DNA from: Rufibacter ruber
Lineage (GTDB): Bacteria > Bacteroidota > Bacteroidia > Cytophagales > Hymenobacteraceae
NCBI RefSeq assembly: GCF_001647275.1
Contig: NZ_LRMM01000001.1
Coordinates: 62,001-126,000 of the forward strand
Direction: 5' to 3'
DNA length: 64,000 bases
Part shown: piece after piece, positions 1-8,060 of the stretch
Layout: the number at the start of each line of letters is the position of its first letter
How positions within the stretch are numbered: position 1 is the first letter of the stretch
Translations under genes and position numbers: made by a program
The notes under the pieces: model-generated
What the model saw: the letters and a program-made list of their open reading frames with translations, nothing else
The model's database searches: none
Told to the model about the DNA's origin: nothing

Positions 1-733
1 CCAAAGCGTTCCGGACGGTCTGCATGAAGAGGTGGTTGGGCACCGGCCGCGGGGCGGCGAGGTTGAAATCGCCTTCCAGCTCTTCGTGCTGAATCAGGAA
101 CTCCAGGCTGTTGATCAGGTCCTGGGCGTGAATCCAGCTGAAGCACTGCAGGCCGTTGCCCTGCCTTCCACCTAAACCAAAACGGGCCAGGTTCAGGTAG
201 TACGGCATCACGCCGCCGCCTTGGGCCAGCACTATGGCCAGGCGCAGCCCAATCTTGCGGGTGCCGGGGGTATGCTGGGAGTAGAACGCGTTTTCCCATT
301 TGGTGCAGACCTCCACAGAGAAACCGGTGCCCACTTCCCCGGTCAGTTCGTCCTGCGGACCGTCTAGGGCATGGCGGTAAATGGTGGCAGAGGCTGCGTT
401 GACCCAGAGCGGGGGCGGGCTTTGCAGTTGCCGAACGGCCTCGCCCAGCACCTGCGTGGCATTTACCCGGGAAGAGATGATGGCGCGCCTGTTCTTCTGG
501 GTATAGCGGCAGTTCACGCTCTTGCCGGTGAGGTTGATCAGGACATCTGCCTTCTCCAGATGCTGCACCCAGGGGCCCAGGTGGGTGGCATCCCACTGCA
601 CGTGCCGCGCCGGGGTCTGCCGGGCAGAGGGTTTTCTGGTGAGAAGGATGACCTCATCTCCTTTGCCGGTGAAATGCTGGGAGAGCAACTGACCTATAAA
701 GCCGCTGCCGCCCGCTATTATGATCTTGGCCAT
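1..733 (-). CDS. TIGR01777-family NAD(P)-dependent epimerase/oxidoreductase (C-terminus off window)
   Basis: Reading the minus strand from the ATG at 733-731 gives an uninterrupted frame to the window edge (about 244 residues). It begins with MAKIIIAGGSGFIGQLLSQ, the GGxGFIG dinucleotide-binding loop of extended short-chain dehydrogenases. LINLTGKSVNCRYTQKNR, VNAASATIYRH and FSWIHAQDLI follow, all typical of the TIGR01777/YfcH (SDR39U1) family. These are cytosolic Rossmann-fold proteins of uncertain substrate; the usual length is about 300 residues, so roughly 55 are missing. It lies 74 bp downstream of the GbsR-type regulator gene on the same strand, and both are preceded by the same inverted repeat, so co-regulation is likely. 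Confidence 0.88.
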   Translation of the reverse strand, partial: MAKIIIAGGSGFIGQLLSQHFTGKGDEVILLTRKPSARQTPARHVQWDATHLGPWVQHLEKADVLINLTGKSVNCRYTQKNRRAIISSRVNATQVLGEAVRQLQSPPPLWVNAASATIYRHALDGPQDELTGEVGTGFSVEVCTKWENAFYSQHTPGTRKIGLRLAIVLAQGGGVMPYYLNLARFGLGGRQGNGLQCFSWIHAQDLINSLEFLIQHEELEGDFNLAAPRPVPNHLFMQTVRNAL

Positions 734-767
734 ACGGGTATGAATTAAGTGTTGTAATGTTTTGAAC

Positions 768-785
768 TTTCAGAAAACAATGAAA
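768..785. promoter_or_regulatory. Candidate GbsR operator, copy 1 (TTTCA-N8-TGAAA)
   Basis: An inverted repeat TTTCA-N8-TGAAA sits in the gap between the regulator and the epimerase gene, 35 bp ahead of the epimerase ATG. The same repeat with the same spacing, and with AAC before and ATA after it, recurs at 1342-1359 upstream of the regulator. Binding by the neighbouring regulator is inferred from this sharing. Confidence 0.45.
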
Positions 786-807
786 CATAAAAGGCAAAAA
801 AATAGCG

Positions 808-1314
808 CTACTTGAACAGCTTGAAAATAGACCCGAAGAACCAGTTCTCCTCGGCTTTCAGCATGGTCTCCAGGGTTTTGTCCACGTTGGTGGCTAGTTT
901 GTTAATATCGGTCACAGAGGTTTTAAAGGTTTTGTATTCTGGGTCCTGCTCGTCACCCTCTACCGCCTGCAGCTGGTTCAGGAGCTTGAGCACCGGTTCC
1001 AGTTCGCGGCGCTTGCGCTCTTTGGCCACCTGGCGGGCAATGTACCACACGTCTTTCTCGGCGTAGAAATATTCCTTGCGCTCGCCGCTGCGGTGCTGCT
1101 TCTCCACCAGGCCCCAGTTTATCAGATCACGCAGGGTCATGTTGGCGTTGCCGCGCGAAATCTGCAGCTGCTCCATGACCTGCTCAGTGGTCAAGGCCTC
1201 CGGCGAAATCAGGAGCAGGGCGTGCACCTGGGCCATGGTGCGGTTAATACCCCACTCAGACCCCAGCTTGCCCCAGGCTTCAATGAATTTCTGTTTGGCC
1301 TCTGCTAATTCCAT
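808..1314 (-). CDS. GbsR/MarR-family winged-helix transcriptional regulator
   Basis: A protein of 168 residues. Residues about 20-85 form a winged helix-turn-helix: WGINRTMAQVHALLLISPEALTTEQV (abridged) followed by LQISRGNANMTLRDLINWGLV, characteristic of the GbsR subgroup of MarR-like repressors. The C-terminal half is basic and helical and probably dimerises. GbsR members regulate osmoprotectant or redox-related genes elsewhere; the ligand here is unknown. A perfect TAnnTTTG box lies only about 5 nt before the ATG, so the message may be nearly leaderless. A shared inverted repeat overlapping the promoter suggests autorepression and control of the epimerase gene downstream. Confidence 0.88.
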   Translation of the reverse strand: MELAEAKQKFIEAWGKLGSEWGINRTMAQVHALLLISPEALTTEQVMEQLQISRGNANMTLRDLINWGLVEKQHRSGERKEYFYAEKDVWYIARQVAKERKRRELEPVLKLLNQLQAVEGDEQDPEYKTFKTSVTDINKLATNVDKTLETMLKAEENWFFGSIFKLFK

Positions 1315-1318
1315 GGCC

Positions 1319-1348
1319 CAAAGGTATAGAAGTTTTTAAACTTTCAAA
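1319..1348 (-). promoter_or_regulatory. Promoter of the GbsR-type regulator gene
   Basis: On the minus strand, TACCTTTG at 1326-1319 matches the Bacteroidota -7 consensus TAnnTTTG. TTTG at 1348-1345 lies 18 nt upstream as the -33 box (19-21 nt is usual). The transcript would start at or within a few bases of the start codon. The inverted repeat at 1342-1359 overlaps the -33 box, as expected for a repressor site. Confidence 0.5.
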
Positions 1349-1359
1349 ATTTATTGAAA
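1342..1359. promoter_or_regulatory. Candidate GbsR operator, copy 2 (TTTCA-N8-TGAAA)
   Basis: This is the second copy of the inverted repeat described at 768-785, with identical 8-bp spacing. It overlaps the -33 element of the regulator's own promoter. A further small inverted repeat, AAGTTT-TT-AAACTT, lies beside it at 1330-1343. Confidence 0.45.
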
Positions 1360-1450
1360 TATACTTTTGCAGTAAGTAAAAGGTTGCGGCTGCGCCGAAT
1401 TTTTCCGGAACTATTTTATAAGCCGTTCCTGGCCTCATGCTTGTGCACGG

Positions 1451-1492
1451 GCGTTTTTAGGCTGTTTTCCGGAAAACAGCCTAAAAAAACGC
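1451..1492. repeat. Palindromic element, copy 1
   Basis: The outer arms are GCGTTTTTAGGCTG and CAGCCTAAAAAAACGC around a TTTTCCGGAAAA core. It is one of 36 full copies in this window. Confidence 0.85.
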
Positions 1493-1673
1493 AAAAGCGG
1501 TGTTCCTTCTCCATAGGGAGAAGGGTAGGATGAGGGAGAGGCGGTTCAAGTAGTAAGGGCTACGGCTACTGGCGCAGACCCTGGCAGGTCTGGGAGACAC
1601 TGCGAAGTCTTGTGAGCGCGCTAGACAGCAGAGGCAAAAGCAACGGGGGCTACCTTCCCCCGGAGGGGGATCT

Positions 1674-1710
1674 CTGTTTTTTGCCTGTTTTTCTGAAAAC
1701 AGCAAAAAGC
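1674..1710. repeat. Palindromic element, copy 2 (degenerate)
   Basis: CTGTTTTTTGCCTG is paired with a shortened right arm, CAGCAAAAAGC. The right arm has lost the GCC segment. Confidence 0.7.
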
Positions 1711-1806
1711 GGCGCTAGGCGGTGAAAGCCGGTTTTTTAGAGGGAAAACAGAAAACCGCGCCCACCTCTTTCCGTTAGAAAGAACTCACCGTTAATAATT
1801 TACACA

Positions 1807-2607
1807 ATGGCAGCTACTTCAAATTACGCACTCATCACGGGCGGAACCGTGGGCATTGGCTATGAGTTGGCCAATATCTTCGCCCAGAACGGGTACCACC
1901 TCATCTTGGTGGCCCGAGACCAAACCGAACTGGACCAGCGCGCGGCAGAGTTCCGGCAGAAGCACGGCGTGGAGGTGGTCACCCTGGCCAAGGACCTGTT
2001 CCAGCGGCAGGCGCCCTTTGAGGTCTATGACGAGGTAAAGGCGAAAGGTCTGCCGGTAGAGGTGCTGGTGAACAACGCCGGGCAAGGCCAGTACGGCGAG
2101 TTTGTAGACACTGACATCAACCGCGAGCTGGACATTGTGCAGCTGAACATTGGTGCCTACATCACCCTCACCAAACTCTACCTCCAAGAAATGGTGGCCC
2201 GCAACAGCGGAAAAATCCTGATGGTGTCTTCTATTGGGGGCGAGCTGCCGGGGCCGTTGCAGGCGGTGTACCACGCCACCAAAGCCTTTGTCTCTACTTT
2301 CACAGAAGCCCTGCAGAACGAAGTGAAAGATACCAACATCACCATCACCAAGCTGCTGCCCGGCCCTACTGAGACAGATTTCTTCCGCAAGGCAGACATG
2401 GAGAACGCCAAGATGATCAAAGAAGGCGACTTGGCAGATGCCGCCAAAGTAGCCCAAGATGGTTATGACGCCCTCATGGCGGGTAAGCTGGAAATCATTT
2501 CAGGTTTCAAGAACAAAGCCATGGTGGCCGCCAGCAAAGTCATGCCAGACAGCCTGGTAGCCGAAGCCATGCACCAACAAGCCAAACCCAGCGACGAAGG
2601 CAAGTAA
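1807..2607 (+). CDS. Short-chain dehydrogenase/reductase (classical SDR)
   Basis: A 266-residue Rossmann-fold oxidoreductase. The cofactor loop TGGTVGIG is at residues about 11-18, NNAG at about 88-91, and the catalytic YHATK at about 154-158 with a Ser in MVSSIGG upstream. The basic residue after strand 2 (LVARD) suggests NADP(H). It resembles the DltE/YqjQ-like SDR group; the substrate cannot be read from sequence. It is a single gene followed 29 bp later by a palindromic terminator, with long repeat-rich gaps on both sides. Confidence 0.9.
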   Translation: MAATSNYALITGGTVGIGYELANIFAQNGYHLILVARDQTELDQRAAEFRQKHGVEVVTLAKDLFQRQAPFEVYDEVKAKGLPVEVLVNNAGQGQYGEFVDTDINRELDIVQLNIGAYITLTKLYLQEMVARNSGKILMVSSIGGELPGPLQAVYHATKAFVSTFTEALQNEVKDTNITITKLLPGPTETDFFRKADMENAKMIKEGDLADAAKVAQDGYDALMAGKLEIISGFKNKAMVAASKVMPDSLVAEAMHQQAKPSDEGK

Positions 2608-2635
2608 GCCTTTAGATCAACCCCAAACTACCAAT

Positions 2636-2675
2636 CCGTTTTTGGCCTGTTTTAAGAAAAACAGACCGAAAACGG
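2636..2675. repeat. Palindromic element, copy 3
   Basis: CCGTTTTTGGCCTG pairs with CAGACCGAAAACGG 29 bp past the SDR stop codon. It is the likely terminator of that gene. Confidence 0.85.
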
Positions 2676-2767
2676 ATTTATTTTCATCTAAAGTTTCTTG
2701 CCAGAAGCTTCACCGTCTTTTCACCAATGGTGCAGCGATATGAATACAAACCACACCTCCTTTTCGT

Positions 2768-3016
2768 CACCTGCGGGAGCGGGCAACGCAGTGCCGCAAG
2801 GCACGAAGGCGCTTAGCGGGAGCACGGACAGACGGTTAAGGCTAGCAGTGGCCACGGTAGCTATGGAAGAAACAGCGGTTGCCAGGTGCTAAATTAACTG
2901 AAGCCCCTTTTGTCTGAGCGGCAGCGAGTCAGGGGCTTCTTGATTCTTTTGGTTACTTTTCTCATCAAGGAGAAAAGTGTCATACATGAATAGAAAGTAA
3001 TGCAGCTGGAGGTTAG
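2768..3016 (+). repeat. Dispersed ~250-bp repeat, copy A
   Basis: The segment beginning CTGCGGGAGCGGGCAACGCA and running past 'ggcagcgagtcaggggcttcttgattcttttggtta' (abridged) to 'aatagaaagtaatgcagctgg' (abridged) is clearly homologous to 49027-49283 in inverse orientation. It contains a small hairpin (GAAGCCCC at 2900-2907, GGGGCTTC at 2932-2939) but no convincing reading frame. It may be a non-autonomous element or a relic of one. The rest of the 2608-3296 gap holds C/T-rich repeat segments (3095-3185) and a terminator. Confidence 0.8.
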
Positions 3017-3199
3017 GCAGGAACGGCGGTGGGAGCAACTTTATCAATTTTCGTTAGATTCTAAGACAAGCTCAGAATGGCTATCAATGCGTAGAACCCA
3101 CCCCAACCCCTCCCAGGAGGGGAATTATCTGGAATGCGTGGACTGGCATATGTAACCCCCTTCGCCCCCTTCAAAGGGGGAGTATCAGCAAGCATTAAA

Positions 3200-3230
3200 A
3201 AAAACACCAGCAAAACCAGCTGGTGTTTTT
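3200..3230. terminator. Intrinsic terminator hairpin, bidirectional
   Basis: Twelve-base perfect arms (AAAAACACCAGC and GCTGGTGTTTTT) flank a 7-base loop. The A-run and T-run on the two sides make it usable from both strands. It lies between the SDR gene and the minus-strand reductase gene. Confidence 0.8.
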
Positions 3231-3262
3231 GGGCTGCTTTCTTGAAAACGGCTCTAAAACAG
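3225..3262. repeat. Palindromic element, copy 4 (degenerate)
   Basis: GTTTTTGGGCTGC pairs imperfectly with ACGGCTCTAAAAC. It is fused to the right arm of the terminator just before it. Confidence 0.55.
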
Positions 3263-3296
3263 AAAGAAGAGCGCCTGTAAACGTCTGGGAGAAAGG

Positions 3297-3833
3297 CTAC
3301 CGCACCCGGTCATACCACAGCTGCACCAGGCTGGAGGAGGGGAACGTCAACGTCTTTTTCAGGGAGAGATGCTGCTCCGGCCTGCCGTCCCGGAACAGCC
3401 GGATGCCGCTGCCCAGCAAATGCGGAATGATGGAGACAATGAGCCGGTCAATGAGGTCTTCCTGCAAGAGGGCCGCCACAATCTCGCCGCCGCCGTCACA
3501 GTAAATGTCTTTGCCGGGCTGCTGTTTGAGAGTAGCTATCAATTCTTTCAGGTTGCCGCCGTAGAACTGCACGTGGCCTTCCCGGCCGGTTTTGCTGCGC
3601 GAGAGCACGTACACGTTCTTGTCTTTGTGCAGGTACTGGGTGTCGCCAAAGGTTAACACTTTTTCATAGGTTCTGCGGCCCCAGATGAGGGTGTCAACGG
3701 TGTGCTGGAAATCGGCGTAGCCGAAGTCTTCGCCGGGGCGTTCTACCAAAGAAAGGAAATCCAGGTTGTCGTCTTCTTTGGCAATGTAGCCGTCAAGGCT
3801 CATGGCAATGTAGAGTACTACTTTTCTGCTCAT
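3297..3833 (-). CDS. Dihydrofolate reductase-family protein (RibD C-terminal domain type)
   Basis: The start at 3833 (MSRKVVLYIAMSLDGYIA) is preferred over an upstream ATG because family similarity begins there; the protein is 178 residues. The SLDGYIA motif, LIWGRRTYE and the DGGGEIVAALLQEDLIDRL stretch are those of the YyaP/YwjB-type reductases with a RibD C-terminal fold, a single-domain NADPH-binding group of unproven substrate. No partner gene is adjacent; terminators lie on both sides. The family assignment is firm and the physiological role unknown. Confidence 0.88.
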   Translation of the reverse strand: MSRKVVLYIAMSLDGYIAKEDDNLDFLSLVERPGEDFGYADFQHTVDTLIWGRRTYEKVLTFGDTQYLHKDKNVYVLSRSKTGREGHVQFYGGNLKELIATLKQQPGKDIYCDGGGEIVAALLQEDLIDRLIVSIIPHLLGSGIRLFRDGRPEQHLSLKKTLTFPSSSLVQLWYDRVR

Positions 3834-3939
3834 TGGTTTGGGGATTATGTGTAGGGGACAGATACCGGGCAAAGGTAAAAAGTTGCACCACCTAGCCAAA
3901 AAGACAGAACCGCCCTGGCTACCAGGTACCCGTTAGATA

Positions 3940-3983
3940 GCTGTTTTGGCGGTATTTTCTGAAAAACAGGCCAAAAACGCAGC
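3940..3983. repeat. Palindromic element, copy 5
   Basis: CTGTTTTGGCGGTATTTT has a mutated left arm against the canonical right arm AAAAACAGGCCAAAAAC. It lies between divergently transcribed genes, one of few copies not placed at a gene's 3' end. Confidence 0.7.
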
Positions 3984-4058
3984 GGTTGGTGATTGCGCAG
4001 TATCTTTACCCATACAGCCGGCACATCTTTTGGCCAGCGCACACGTTAAGAAAGCCCC

Positions 4059-4979
4059 ATGGGAGTTGCAGCGTTTCTTGTATTTGTGGCAGTCATTGCC
4101 TTTTCTTTCTACCGCTGGGCCACCCGCAAGGGCAGGCGGCGCAAACAGGTGCTGGCGCAGGAGTTTCCCGCCGTCTGGCGGAAAATATTAGAGGACCGGG
4201 TAGGCTTTTACCACACGCTGCAAACGCCATCTGAGAAACAGCGCTTTGAGAAAATGCTGCAGCTGTTCTTGTCTGAGAAACGCATCACGGGCATTGAGGT
4301 GGAAATTGATGACACCGTGAAAGTGCTGGTGGCGGCCAGCGCCATTATCCCCATCTTCGGCTTCGCCGACTGGGAGTACCCGCACCTGGGCGAGGTGCTG
4401 GTGTTCCCCGGCAGCCTGGAGCGGTTCCAGCATGAAGACTCTGAGGCCGTGTCTGAGGTGCTGGGCCGCGTGAATCCGTTCCAGAACGACCACTACGTGA
4501 CCCTCTCCAAACCAGCGCTGGAACGCGGCTTCAACAACATGGCCGACCGCCAGAACGTGGGCATACACGAGTTCGCGCACCTACTGGACCAGGCCGACGG
4601 CGAGATTGACGGCAAGCCGCATGCGTATCTGCCCGAAGAGTTGTATAAGCCCTGGGAGGAACTCATGTACCGCAAAATAAAGCAGATCAGGCGCGGCGAA
4701 AGTGACATCAACCCCTACGGCGCCACCAATGAGGCTGAGTTCTTCGCGGTAGCTACTGAATATTTCTTTGAGAAGCCCGGCCAGTTGGCCGAAAAGCACC
4801 CCGGGCTGTACCAGATGCTCACCCAGATTTTCAAGCAGAACCCCAAACGCCGCTTCGGGCTTAATTTTCAGGAACTGCTCAACCCGTTTGGCAAGCACCT
4901 GGGCCGCAACGAGCCCTGCCCCTGCGGCAGCGGGCAAAAGTACAAGCACTGCTGCCTCCCCAAGAAAACCGCCGCCTGA
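4059..4979 (+). CDS. MtfA/M90-type zinc metallopeptidase with C-terminal SEC-C motif
   Basis: A 306-residue protein with one N-terminal membrane segment (residues about 3-18) and a basic stop-transfer RKGRRRK. A peptidase M90 domain (MtfA family) carries the zinc site HEFAH at residues 170-174, with a downstream acidic segment NEAEFFAVATEYFF supplying the third ligand region. The last 20 residues hold a SEC-C zinc finger, CPCGSGQKYKHCC (about 287-299). In E. coli MtfA the peptidase acts in sugar-transport regulation via Mlc; here the membrane anchor and SEC-C tail differ from that soluble form. The SEC-C tail may recruit ribosomal or SecB-like partners, by analogy only. Confidence 0.88.
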   Translation: MGVAAFLVFVAVIAFSFYRWATRKGRRRKQVLAQEFPAVWRKILEDRVGFYHTLQTPSEKQRFEKMLQLFLSEKRITGIEVEIDDTVKVLVAASAIIPIFGFADWEYPHLGEVLVFPGSLERFQHEDSEAVSEVLGRVNPFQNDHYVTLSKPALERGFNNMADRQNVGIHEFAHLLDQADGEIDGKPHAYLPEELYKPWEELMYRKIKQIRRGESDINPYGATNEAEFFAVATEYFFEKPGQLAEKHPGLYQMLTQIFKQNPKRRFGLNFQELLNPFGKHLGRNEPCPCGSGQKYKHCCLPKKTAA

Positions 4980-5007
4980 TCTGCCCCGCCAGAAACGGCA
5001 CGGCCTC

Positions 5008-5047
5008 CTGTTTTGGGCCTGTTTTCCCAAAAACAGGCCCAAAACAG
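5008..5047. repeat. Palindromic element, copy 6
   Basis: CTGTTTTGGGCCTG pairs with CAGGCCCAAAACAG 29 bp past the metallopeptidase stop codon. It is the likely terminator. The remainder of the 4980-5349 gap shows no other structure. Confidence 0.85.
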
Positions 5048-5349
5048 AAAAGATATCACCTGCTTCGCCGGGGGCTACTTGATTAGGTGCCAGATTTTCA
5101 TGTATTTGAAACCAATAGTGAAGAAGTACCAGGGCAGAAATCCCTTCACCAGTTTTGTCATCCTGGCAAGGTCTTTTGGCCAAACCGGTACAGCGCCTGT
5201 TTTCCCGCTCCTGCCGTTCGCAACCAGGGTCCTTCAGGGTGACAATACCAAAGCAGAGCAAAGTAATTCTGCCCCCATATTTAGCTGTATACTGATTACA
5301 TCATCCTCACAAGGAATACCAGATTCTATTATACCAAACCCGCCTTCGC

Positions 5350-6525
5350 ATGAAATCCACCCTTCTTTTTTGTCTGTGTCTGTTGGTGGCCGTTGCCCCC
5401 AAGGTGCAGGCGCAGCCCGGTTCTCCGCAGAAAACGAACGCAGTCCACCGGCTGGCCCAGCTGGTAGACTCTTTTGATAAAATACAGTACCGGCACCTCT
5501 TCACCTATGACCGCCAGGGCCGGCCAGCGACCCACCAACTGGACTATTCTAAAGACGGGAAATTAGTCTCTACCGGAATCCTGAACTATGCCTATGACCC
5601 TGCCACAGGGAAACTACTCTCCAAAACCAGTGATAAAACCAAATATCTCTGTTTCTACAACAGCCAGGGGGCGTTAGAGAAAATTACGCAGGAAGTCCTG
5701 TTCAAAGACAAGTGGGTGCTGTGTGAAGAAACGCTCCTGCAGGAGAAGGCGCACCCCTCTGGTAACGGGAAAATGGTGCTGTTTACGCTGCTCAAAAGCA
5801 CCCCCTTGCCCGGGAACAGCGGCAAGATGAGTGCCCTTGAACTCTACCTGCAGAAGGAGTACGTGCTTGACAAAAGCAACAATATTCAGCGGGCCAAGAC
5901 GCTGGTGACCAATTACAAAACTCTGGAGCAACCTTACTGGACTGAGTTCTACCATGATGCTAAACCCAACCCGTTCCAGAACATGTTTGTGGAGCGGTGG
6001 TACCAGTTTGATCTGGAAAACGGCGGTCTTACCAACGTCAACCGGAAAAGGGTCAATGGCCAGATCATAGAAGACCGGGTCTATGACTACAATGAGCTGG
6101 GGTATCCGGTAAAGTGCACCATCAATGACAAGCGCACCAAAGTCTACTCGTATGAACTGGTAGAGGTGCCCGTGACAGAAAAGCCGGCAGAGGTGCTGGC
6201 CGCCGAAGAGAAAGCCTCTGCCGCAGTGGCGGGTAAAACCTCTGGGAGCATTGCCAAAACAGAGGGGCCAGACAAGCCTTTTGTGCTGCTGTACCCTAAC
6301 CCGGCAACGGTCAACTTTACGGTAAAAGCCAACCAGTTAGGCAAAGGAGATGCTGTGCTGCGGGTGTATGACTACTTTAGTATGCGGGTGGTCTATGAAG
6401 TAAATTACCAGGTAGACGGCCAGATGGAGGCGCTCATCACCACAGATGCTATGCCGCCCAGTCTGTATATTGTGGAGCTAACATCTCCGGCGGGCAAGAA
6501 CAGGCAACGGCTACTGGTGAAGTAA
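5350..6525 (+). CDS. Secreted protein of unknown function with T9SS sorting domain
   Basis: A 391-residue protein. An N-terminal signal peptide (MKSTLLFCLCLLVAVAPKVQAQ) ends at an AQA-Q type site. The middle (residues about 40-260) is rich in Tyr/Asp/Lys repeats such as YDPATGKLLSKT and YDYNELGYPVKC, resembling YD/RHS-like or DUF4595-type beta strands without a confident family. Residues about 310-391 are a type A T9SS C-terminal domain: LLYPNPATVNFTVKA, then a VYDYF strand and ending RQRLLVK. It is therefore expected to be exported across the outer membrane and attached or released. No T9SS machinery genes are in the window. Confidence 0.82.
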   Translation: MKSTLLFCLCLLVAVAPKVQAQPGSPQKTNAVHRLAQLVDSFDKIQYRHLFTYDRQGRPATHQLDYSKDGKLVSTGILNYAYDPATGKLLSKTSDKTKYLCFYNSQGALEKITQEVLFKDKWVLCEETLLQEKAHPSGNGKMVLFTLLKSTPLPGNSGKMSALELYLQKEYVLDKSNNIQRAKTLVTNYKTLEQPYWTEFYHDAKPNPFQNMFVERWYQFDLENGGLTNVNRKRVNGQIIEDRVYDYNELGYPVKCTINDKRTKVYSYELVEVPVTEKPAEVLAAEEKASAAVAGKTSGSIAKTEGPDKPFVLLYPNPATVNFTVKANQLGKGDAVLRVYDYFSMRVVYEVNYQVDGQMEALITTDAMPPSLYIVELTSPAGKNRQRLLVK

Positions 6526-6606
6526 GCAGGCGCTTTCTGGGATACGGCAAACCGCAGAGGCAATGCCGCCGCCTGTCTTAGGGTCTGGCTGGTGTGTTCC
6601 CAACAG

Positions 6607-6646
6607 CTGTTTTGGGGCTGTTTTCCCAAAAACAGGCCCAAAACAG
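6607..6646. repeat. Palindromic element, copy 7
   Basis: CTGTTTTGGGGCTG pairs with CAGGCCCAAAACAG between convergent genes, 82 bp past one stop and 20 bp past the other. It is a likely bidirectional terminator. Confidence 0.85.
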
Positions 6647-6665
6647 AAAAACCCAGAAGAAGGCC

Positions 6666-8060
6666 TTACACCTGCACCGTTTTCCATCTCCCTTTCCTGA
6701 ACAGCCACCAGCTGATGAGGGCGTGCAGGGAATGGCTGCAGGCAATGGTGGCAAAGATGCCCGTGATGCCATAACCCAGGTGCAGCGCCAACAGGTACGC
6801 CAGCGGGATTTCAATGATCCAGAGCACCAGAATGTTGATCAGGGTAGGGGTTCTGGTGTCACCGGCCCCGTTAAAAGCCTGTACCATCACCATGCCCAGG
6901 CCAAAGAACACATAGCCCAGGGTTATGATCTTCAGCCCTTCAGAGGCAATGGCAACCACCTGTTGCTCCTGGGAGAAAAAGGCGGCCAGATGCTTGCCAA
7001 ACAGAAAGAAGGCCACGGTGACCACACCCAGGAAAATCATGTTGTAACGCGCGGTGATCAAGACAGAGAGTTCAGCGCGGCGCGGTTTGCCCGCCCCCAG
7101 ATTCTGGCCCACCAGGGTGGCTGCCGCCGAAGACAAGCCCCATGCCGGCAGGAGGGTGAACATGATCACCCGGAAGGCAATGGTGTAACCGGCCAGGGCA
7201 CTGCTTCCAGACTCTGCCACAATCCGGGTCAGGAAGATCCAGCTGGCAGACTCAATCATGAACTGGCCCATGCCGCCCGCAGAAACCTTCAGAATCTTTG
7301 CCACCGTCTTGAGGCGTAACACCAGGTTTTCCTGCGTGATTTTGAGCAGGTGCCTGCCGTTGAACAAGTGGTAGAGCTGGTAGAGAACGCCAATGCTTCT
7401 GCCGGTGGTGGTGGCCCAGGCAGCCCCCTCCAGCCCCAGGCCGGTAAAATTCCCCACCCCGAAGATCAGGAGCGGGTCCAGTACTAAATTGGCCGCGTTG
7501 GAGATCCAGAGCGCCCGCATGGCCAGGTGCGGCTGACCGGCCCCCCTAAAGGCGCCGTTGATCAGGAACAGCAGAATAATCACCAGGTTGCCCGCAAAGA
7601 TGATGCGCGCGTACCCAACCCCTGTCTGGATAATCTCTGGCGTGGCCCCCATGAGGCGCAGGATTTCCTCTGCAAACAGGAACGTCACCAGCCCCATGAG
7701 CAGGGCCAGAACCGTGCCTGTGGCCAGCAGCTGAAAGGTGGTGCTCCCGGCCTGTTTAAACTTCTTTTCGCCCACCCGCCGCGCCACCATGGCGGTACCG
7801 GCCATGCTAATGCCCATGCCCACTGAGTACACAATCATGAGCACAGATTCAGTCAAACCCACGGTAGCCAGCGCCGCCGGGCCCAGCCTGCCCACAAAGA
7901 AAATGTCTACCACCGCAAAGAGCGACTCCATGAGCATCTCCAGAATCATAGGCGTGGCCAGCAGCACAATAGATCTCTTCAGGCTCAGGCGGGTATAGTC
8001 CTGCTCCTGTCCTTTCACAGCAGCCCAGATCAGGCGGAGCAGTTTACGTTGCGAACGCAT
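6666..8060 (-). CDS. MATE-family multidrug efflux transporter
   Basis: The start at 8060 (MRSQRKLLRLIWAAVKGQE) gives 464 residues, the normal MATE length; an upstream extension to 8384 reads through non-conserved sequence. Twelve hydrophobic helices are visible in two homologous halves (LATPMILEMLMESLFAVVDIFFVG in half one, abridged, and GGMGQFMIESASWIFL in half two). It is an inner-membrane antiporter exporting cationic compounds with Na+ or H+; the substrate is unknown. It is a single gene with a palindromic element just after its 3' end. Confidence 0.92.
   Translation of the reverse strand: MRSQRKLLRLIWAAVKGQEQDYTRLSLKRSIVLLATPMILEMLMESLFAVVDIFFVGRLGPAALATVGLTESVLMIVYSVGMGISMAGTAMVARRVGEKKFKQAGSTTFQLLATGTVLALLMGLVTFLFAEEILRLMGATPEIIQTGVGYARIIFAGNLVIILLFLINGAFRGAGQPHLAMRALWISNAANLVLDPLLIFGVGNFTGLGLEGAAWATTTGRSIGVLYQLYHLFNGRHLLKITQENLVLRLKTVAKILKVSAGGMGQFMIESASWIFLTRIVAESGSSALAGYTIAFRVIMFTLLPAWGLSSAAATLVGQNLGAGKPRRAELSVLITARYNMIFLGVVTVAFFLFGKHLAAFFSQEQQVVAIASEGLKIITLGYVFFGLGMVMVQAFNGAGDTRTPTLINILVLWIIEIPLAYLLALHLGYGITGIFATIACSHSLHALISWWLFRKGRWKTVQV

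Larger units (their letters stand above)
1360..1806. other. Intergenic repeat region, no gene
   Basis: The stretch before the SDR gene holds two copies of the ~40-bp palindrome (1451-1492 and a degenerate one at 1674-1710). A C/T-rich segment at 1501-1540 has an inverted relative at 49660-49700. Small hairpins built on 'caggtctg' lie around 1575-1600. TACTTTTG at 1362-1369 matches a plus-strand -7 box but is over 400 bp from any gene. No coding frame here looks real. Confidence 0.6.

Noticed and set aside
5013-5477. A frame beginning with a Gly-Leu-Phe-Ser-Gln-Lys-type peptide and similar short frames throughout
   Set aside because: Peptides such as FWACFPKNRPKT and GLFSEKQAQN are translations of the 40-bp palindrome and recur at its copies; they are not protein domains.
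6594-7319. A 241-residue plus-strand frame overlapping the MATE gene
   Set aside because: Its start is a translated palindromic element and the rest is the antisense of a well-conserved MATE transporter.
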